DNA from: Verrucomicrobiota bacterium
GTDB taxonomy: Bacteria; Verrucomicrobiota; Verrucomicrobiia; Limisphaerales; UBA11358
DNA length: 12,409 nt
Reading direction: 5' to 3'
Assembly: GCA_021323835.1 (NCBI GenBank)
Contig: JAJPKI010000092.1
Coordinates: 1 to 12,409, forward strand
In this document: positions 12,390 to 12,409 of the stretch, in pieces
How positions within the stretch are numbered: the stretch's first letter is position 1
How the letters are laid out: each line of letters starts with the position of its first letter
The notes under the pieces: generated by a model
What the model saw: the letters and a program-made list of their open reading frames with translations, nothing else
The model's database searches: none
What the model was told of the DNA's origin: nothing
Made by a program: the position numbers and the translations under genes

Positions 12390-12409
12390 GCGTCAGGTGC
12401 GGGCGGGCG

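Noticed and set aside
1..12409. Mobile element, CRISPR array, toxin-antitoxin or defence island
   Set aside because: No transposase, integrase, spaced repeats, terminal inverted repeats or defence-type domains were seen; all sizeable genes are housekeeping or secreted-enzyme families.

Overview
The window carries ordinary chromosomal housekeeping genes plus one large secreted protease. The likely source is a Verrucomicrobiota bacterium, perhaps of the Limisphaerales/Pedosphaera group. This is an inference. It rests on the protease's C-terminal module (a 'YRVEYSTNL...NW' segment ending in 'FYRIRQLP'), which is common on secreted proteins of that lineage as I recall it, and on the absence of Shine-Dalgarno sequences before the genes. 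There are no insertion sequences, phage genes, CRISPR arrays, tRNAs or rRNAs.

Layout. (1) At the left edge, on the minus strand, is a YycJ/WalJ-type metallo-beta-lactamase-fold hydrolase. It is followed by the start of a probable exported protein that runs off the window. (2) Divergent from it, on the plus strand, is a 910-residue S53 (sedolisin/kumamolisin-type) peptidase with a signal peptide, a propeptide, an intact catalytic domain and about 340 extra C-terminal residues. (3) After only 12 bases come tilS (tRNA-Ile lysidine synthase), rpsO (ribosomal protein S15) and pnp (polynucleotide phosphorylase), ended by a strong intrinsic terminator. (4) A convergent gene encodes a small two-CBS-domain protein. 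(5) Divergent from that is an RlmI-like 23S rRNA methyltransferase. (6) A tightly overlapping minus-strand operon, read right to left, encodes RNase D, an AmgK-type amino-sugar kinase and a MurU-type nucleotidyltransferase. It meets the methyltransferase tail to tail with a single base between the stop codons.

How the genes work together. Five genes serve RNA maturation, translation or decay (tilS, rpsO, pnp, the rRNA methyltransferase and rnd). AmgK and MurU would form a peptidoglycan-recycling shortcut from N-acetylmuramic acid to UDP-MurNAc that bypasses MurA. The S53 peptidase and the partial exported ORF are the outward-facing parts.

The most interesting signals are regulatory or structural. 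No start codon has a recognisable Shine-Dalgarno sequence. Three start codons lie exactly 6 bases after a plausible -10 box, which suggests leaderless mRNAs. MurU has Gln where the family has a metal-binding Asp, and AmgK lacks the first His of its HxDxxxxN loop. A four-copy heptanucleotide repeat lies inside tilS. I found no clearly new multi-gene system.
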